A stretch of 15,267 nt of DNA from Candidatus Tectimicrobiota bacterium (lineage in GTDB: Bacteria > JACPSX01). The stretch lies in NCBI GenBank assembly GCA_016193065.1, contig JACPSX010000060.1, forward strand, positions 1 through 15,267. Direction: 5' to 3'. The notes under the pieces are model-generated. The model was not told where the DNA came from and did not search any database. It saw only the letters and a list, made by a program, of their open reading frames with translations. Shown piece after piece: positions 14,296 through 15,267 of the stretch (its first letter is position 1; the number at the start of each line of letters is the position of its first letter). A program made the translations under genes and the position numbers.

Positions 14296-14332
14296 TTAGC
14301 CGCCCGATGTCAGACAGATAGAGGTAATCGCG

Positions 14333-15103
14333 ATGTTGGGTGCGATCGTTGGAGACGTGATCGGTTCGGTTCATGAGTTCGCCGGGACCAAGACCAAGGA
14401 TTTCCCCCTGTTTGTGGCCGGGTCCACATTCACTGACGATTCAGTGCTGACGGTGGCTGTGGCCGACTGGTTGCTTAGCGGGCAGGATCTGGTCGACGTA
14501 CTGCACGCGTACTATCACGCCTATCCCGGGCGCGGCTACGGCGGCATGTTTCACCAGTGGGCCGGTGGCCGCCGGCGCCGGCCCTACAACAGCTTTGGCA
14601 ATGGTTCGGCGATGCGTGTAAGCCCGGTCGGGTTCGCATTTGAAACGATCGAAGATGTACTGTTCTGGGCCGAGAGGAGTGCCGCTGTCACCCACAACCA
14701 CCCTGATGGCATCCGCGGGGCGCAGGCGACCGCAGCCGCCATCTACTACGCGCGTCGGAGCCGGGACAAGGATCAGATCAGAAGAACCTTGGAGTCGCAG
14801 TTCGGGTATGACCTCAGCGTACGACTCGAACAGATCCGGCCGACCTATCGCTTCGACGAGACCTGTCAGGGCACAGTACCGGAAGCGCTGGCAGCGTTCT
14901 TCCAGTCCACGGACTTCGAGGACGCGATACGCAATGCCGTCTCCTTGGGCGGGGATGCCGACACCCTGGCGTGTATCACCGGAAGTGTCGCCGAGGCGTA
15001 CTATGGTGGCGTTCCGCAGGATCTCGCAGCGCGCGCCATGGCGTTACTGGACAAGAGGCTGGTCACAGTCGTTGACAGATTCCGAGAACAGTTCCGGCGG
15101 TGA
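14333..15103 (+). CDS. ADP-ribosylglycohydrolase family protein (DraG/ARH-like)
   Basis: A 256-residue all-helical hydrolase that removes ADP-ribose from proteins or other acceptors using two divalent metals. The N-terminus GAIVGDVIGS (3-12), TDDSVLT (34-40), the FGNGSAMRVSPVG segment (88-100), NHPDGIRGAQATAAAI (122-137) and GGDADT (206-211) supply the expected metal ligands and ribose-binding residues. Length fits compact bacterial members. GAGGTAA lies about 8 nt before the ATG. No ADP-ribosyltransferase, dinitrogenase or toxin gene is visible beside it, so the substrate is open. It follows the DUF1614 remnant and appears monocistronic. Confidence 0.92.
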   Translation: MLGAIVGDVIGSVHEFAGTKTKDFPLFVAGSTFTDDSVLTVAVADWLLSGQDLVDVLHAYYHAYPGRGYGGMFHQWAGGRRRRPYNSFGNGSAMRVSPVGFAFETIEDVLFWAERSAAVTHNHPDGIRGAQATAAAIYYARRSRDKDQIRRTLESQFGYDLSVRLEQIRPTYRFDETCQGTVPEALAAFFQSTDFEDAIRNAVSLGGDADTLACITGSVAEAYYGGVPQDLAARAMALLDKRLVTVVDRFREQFRR

Positions 15104-15267
15104 GGGAGAGCAGATCTATCTCACGACCCGCCTGGCGCGGGCGGAGGCGCCGTCGTGAGACGAACCGGTTACTTATTCTTCATAAGTATGATTGTCATGC
15201 ATGGATGGAAACCATGACCCCCAATGCCGTTCTGCCTCGTGCCGCCGCCGCTCTGGGCGGTTTGCCC
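15104..15267 (+). other. Hairpins and possible gene start at the right edge
   Basis: TCACGAC (15121-15127) and GTCGTGA (15152-15158) form a perfect 7-bp inverted repeat around the GC-rich inner pair CCGCC/GGCGG; there is no T-run, so it is a weak terminator candidate for the preceding gene. Next comes an AT-rich palindrome ACTTAT-TCTTC-ATAAGT (15171-15187) and TATGAT (15187-15192), a good -10 without a clear -35. An ATG at 15214 behind GGATGG opens a frame (MTPNAVLPRAAAALGGLP) to the window end; it is too short to identify. Confidence 0.35.

Noticed and set aside
15121-15158. Integron attC site at the GC hairpin
   Set aside because: The inverted repeat is attC-sized, but the GTTRRRY core motifs are missing and no integrase or cassette array is present.
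1-15267. CRISPR arrays, tRNA/rRNA genes, transposases, integrases, restriction or toxin-antitoxin genes
   Set aside because: I looked for regularly spaced repeats, GGTTCRA-type tRNA arms, rRNA strings and the common protein signatures and found none.

Overview
The window looks like chromosomal DNA of a GC-rich Gram-negative bacterium, most likely a deltaproteobacterial (Desulfobacterota-type) lineage. This is inferred from gene order and protein families: zapB-zapA-(6S RNA candidate)-rny-ymdB faces a tmk-holB-ricT-metG operon, an arrangement I associate with Geobacter/Syntrophobacter-like genomes. No rRNA, tRNA, CRISPR array, transposase or integrase is visible.

Layout. (1) 1-4200, plus strand: a non-coding GC-rich start with a promoter candidate, zapB and zapA (Z-ring assembly), a structured non-coding stretch that is probably 6S RNA, a gene-free leader of about 640 bp, then rny (RNase Y) overlapping the YmdB-type phosphodiesterase gene. 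(2) 4206-8258, minus strand: a tight operon read tmk -> holB -> ricT, with 8-14 nt overlaps, followed after 118 nt by metG. It meets ymdB tail to tail with 5 nt between stops. (3) 8464-15267: a run of mostly unrelated small accessory genes: an EamA-type transporter; a MoaD/ThiS-like protein behind the stump of a BNR-repeat protein; a VOC protein; an Fpg/Nei-type glycosylase; a TfoX-N protein; a secreted FGE-sulfatase-domain protein; a GGQ ribosome-rescue factor; an EVE-domain protein; and an ADP-ribosylglycohydrolase. At least two gene remnants (BNR-repeat protein, DUF1614 tail) and a GC-rich inverted-repeat element lie between them, so this half looks like a region of repeated insertion and deletion.

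How the genes fit together. The left half is housekeeping: cell division, global transcription control (6S), mRNA turnover (RNase Y; RicT belongs to a complex that modulates RNase Y in Bacillus), methionyl-tRNA charging, dTTP synthesis and the clamp loader. The right half leans to maintenance and damage handling (base-excision repair, ribosome rescue, modified-base reading, ADP-ribose removal), but nothing proves these act as one system.

The strongest oddities are: (a) a perfect 14-bp inverted repeat joining the end of zapA to the middle of the 6S candidate and crossing its predicted stems; (b) a HolB lacking about 50 residues including the SRC arginine-finger motif, in frame; (c) a palindrome encoding eight extra residues in the thymidylate kinase LID, related to palindromes elsewhere in the window; (d) the gene stumps. 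I did not find a convincing new multi-gene system.
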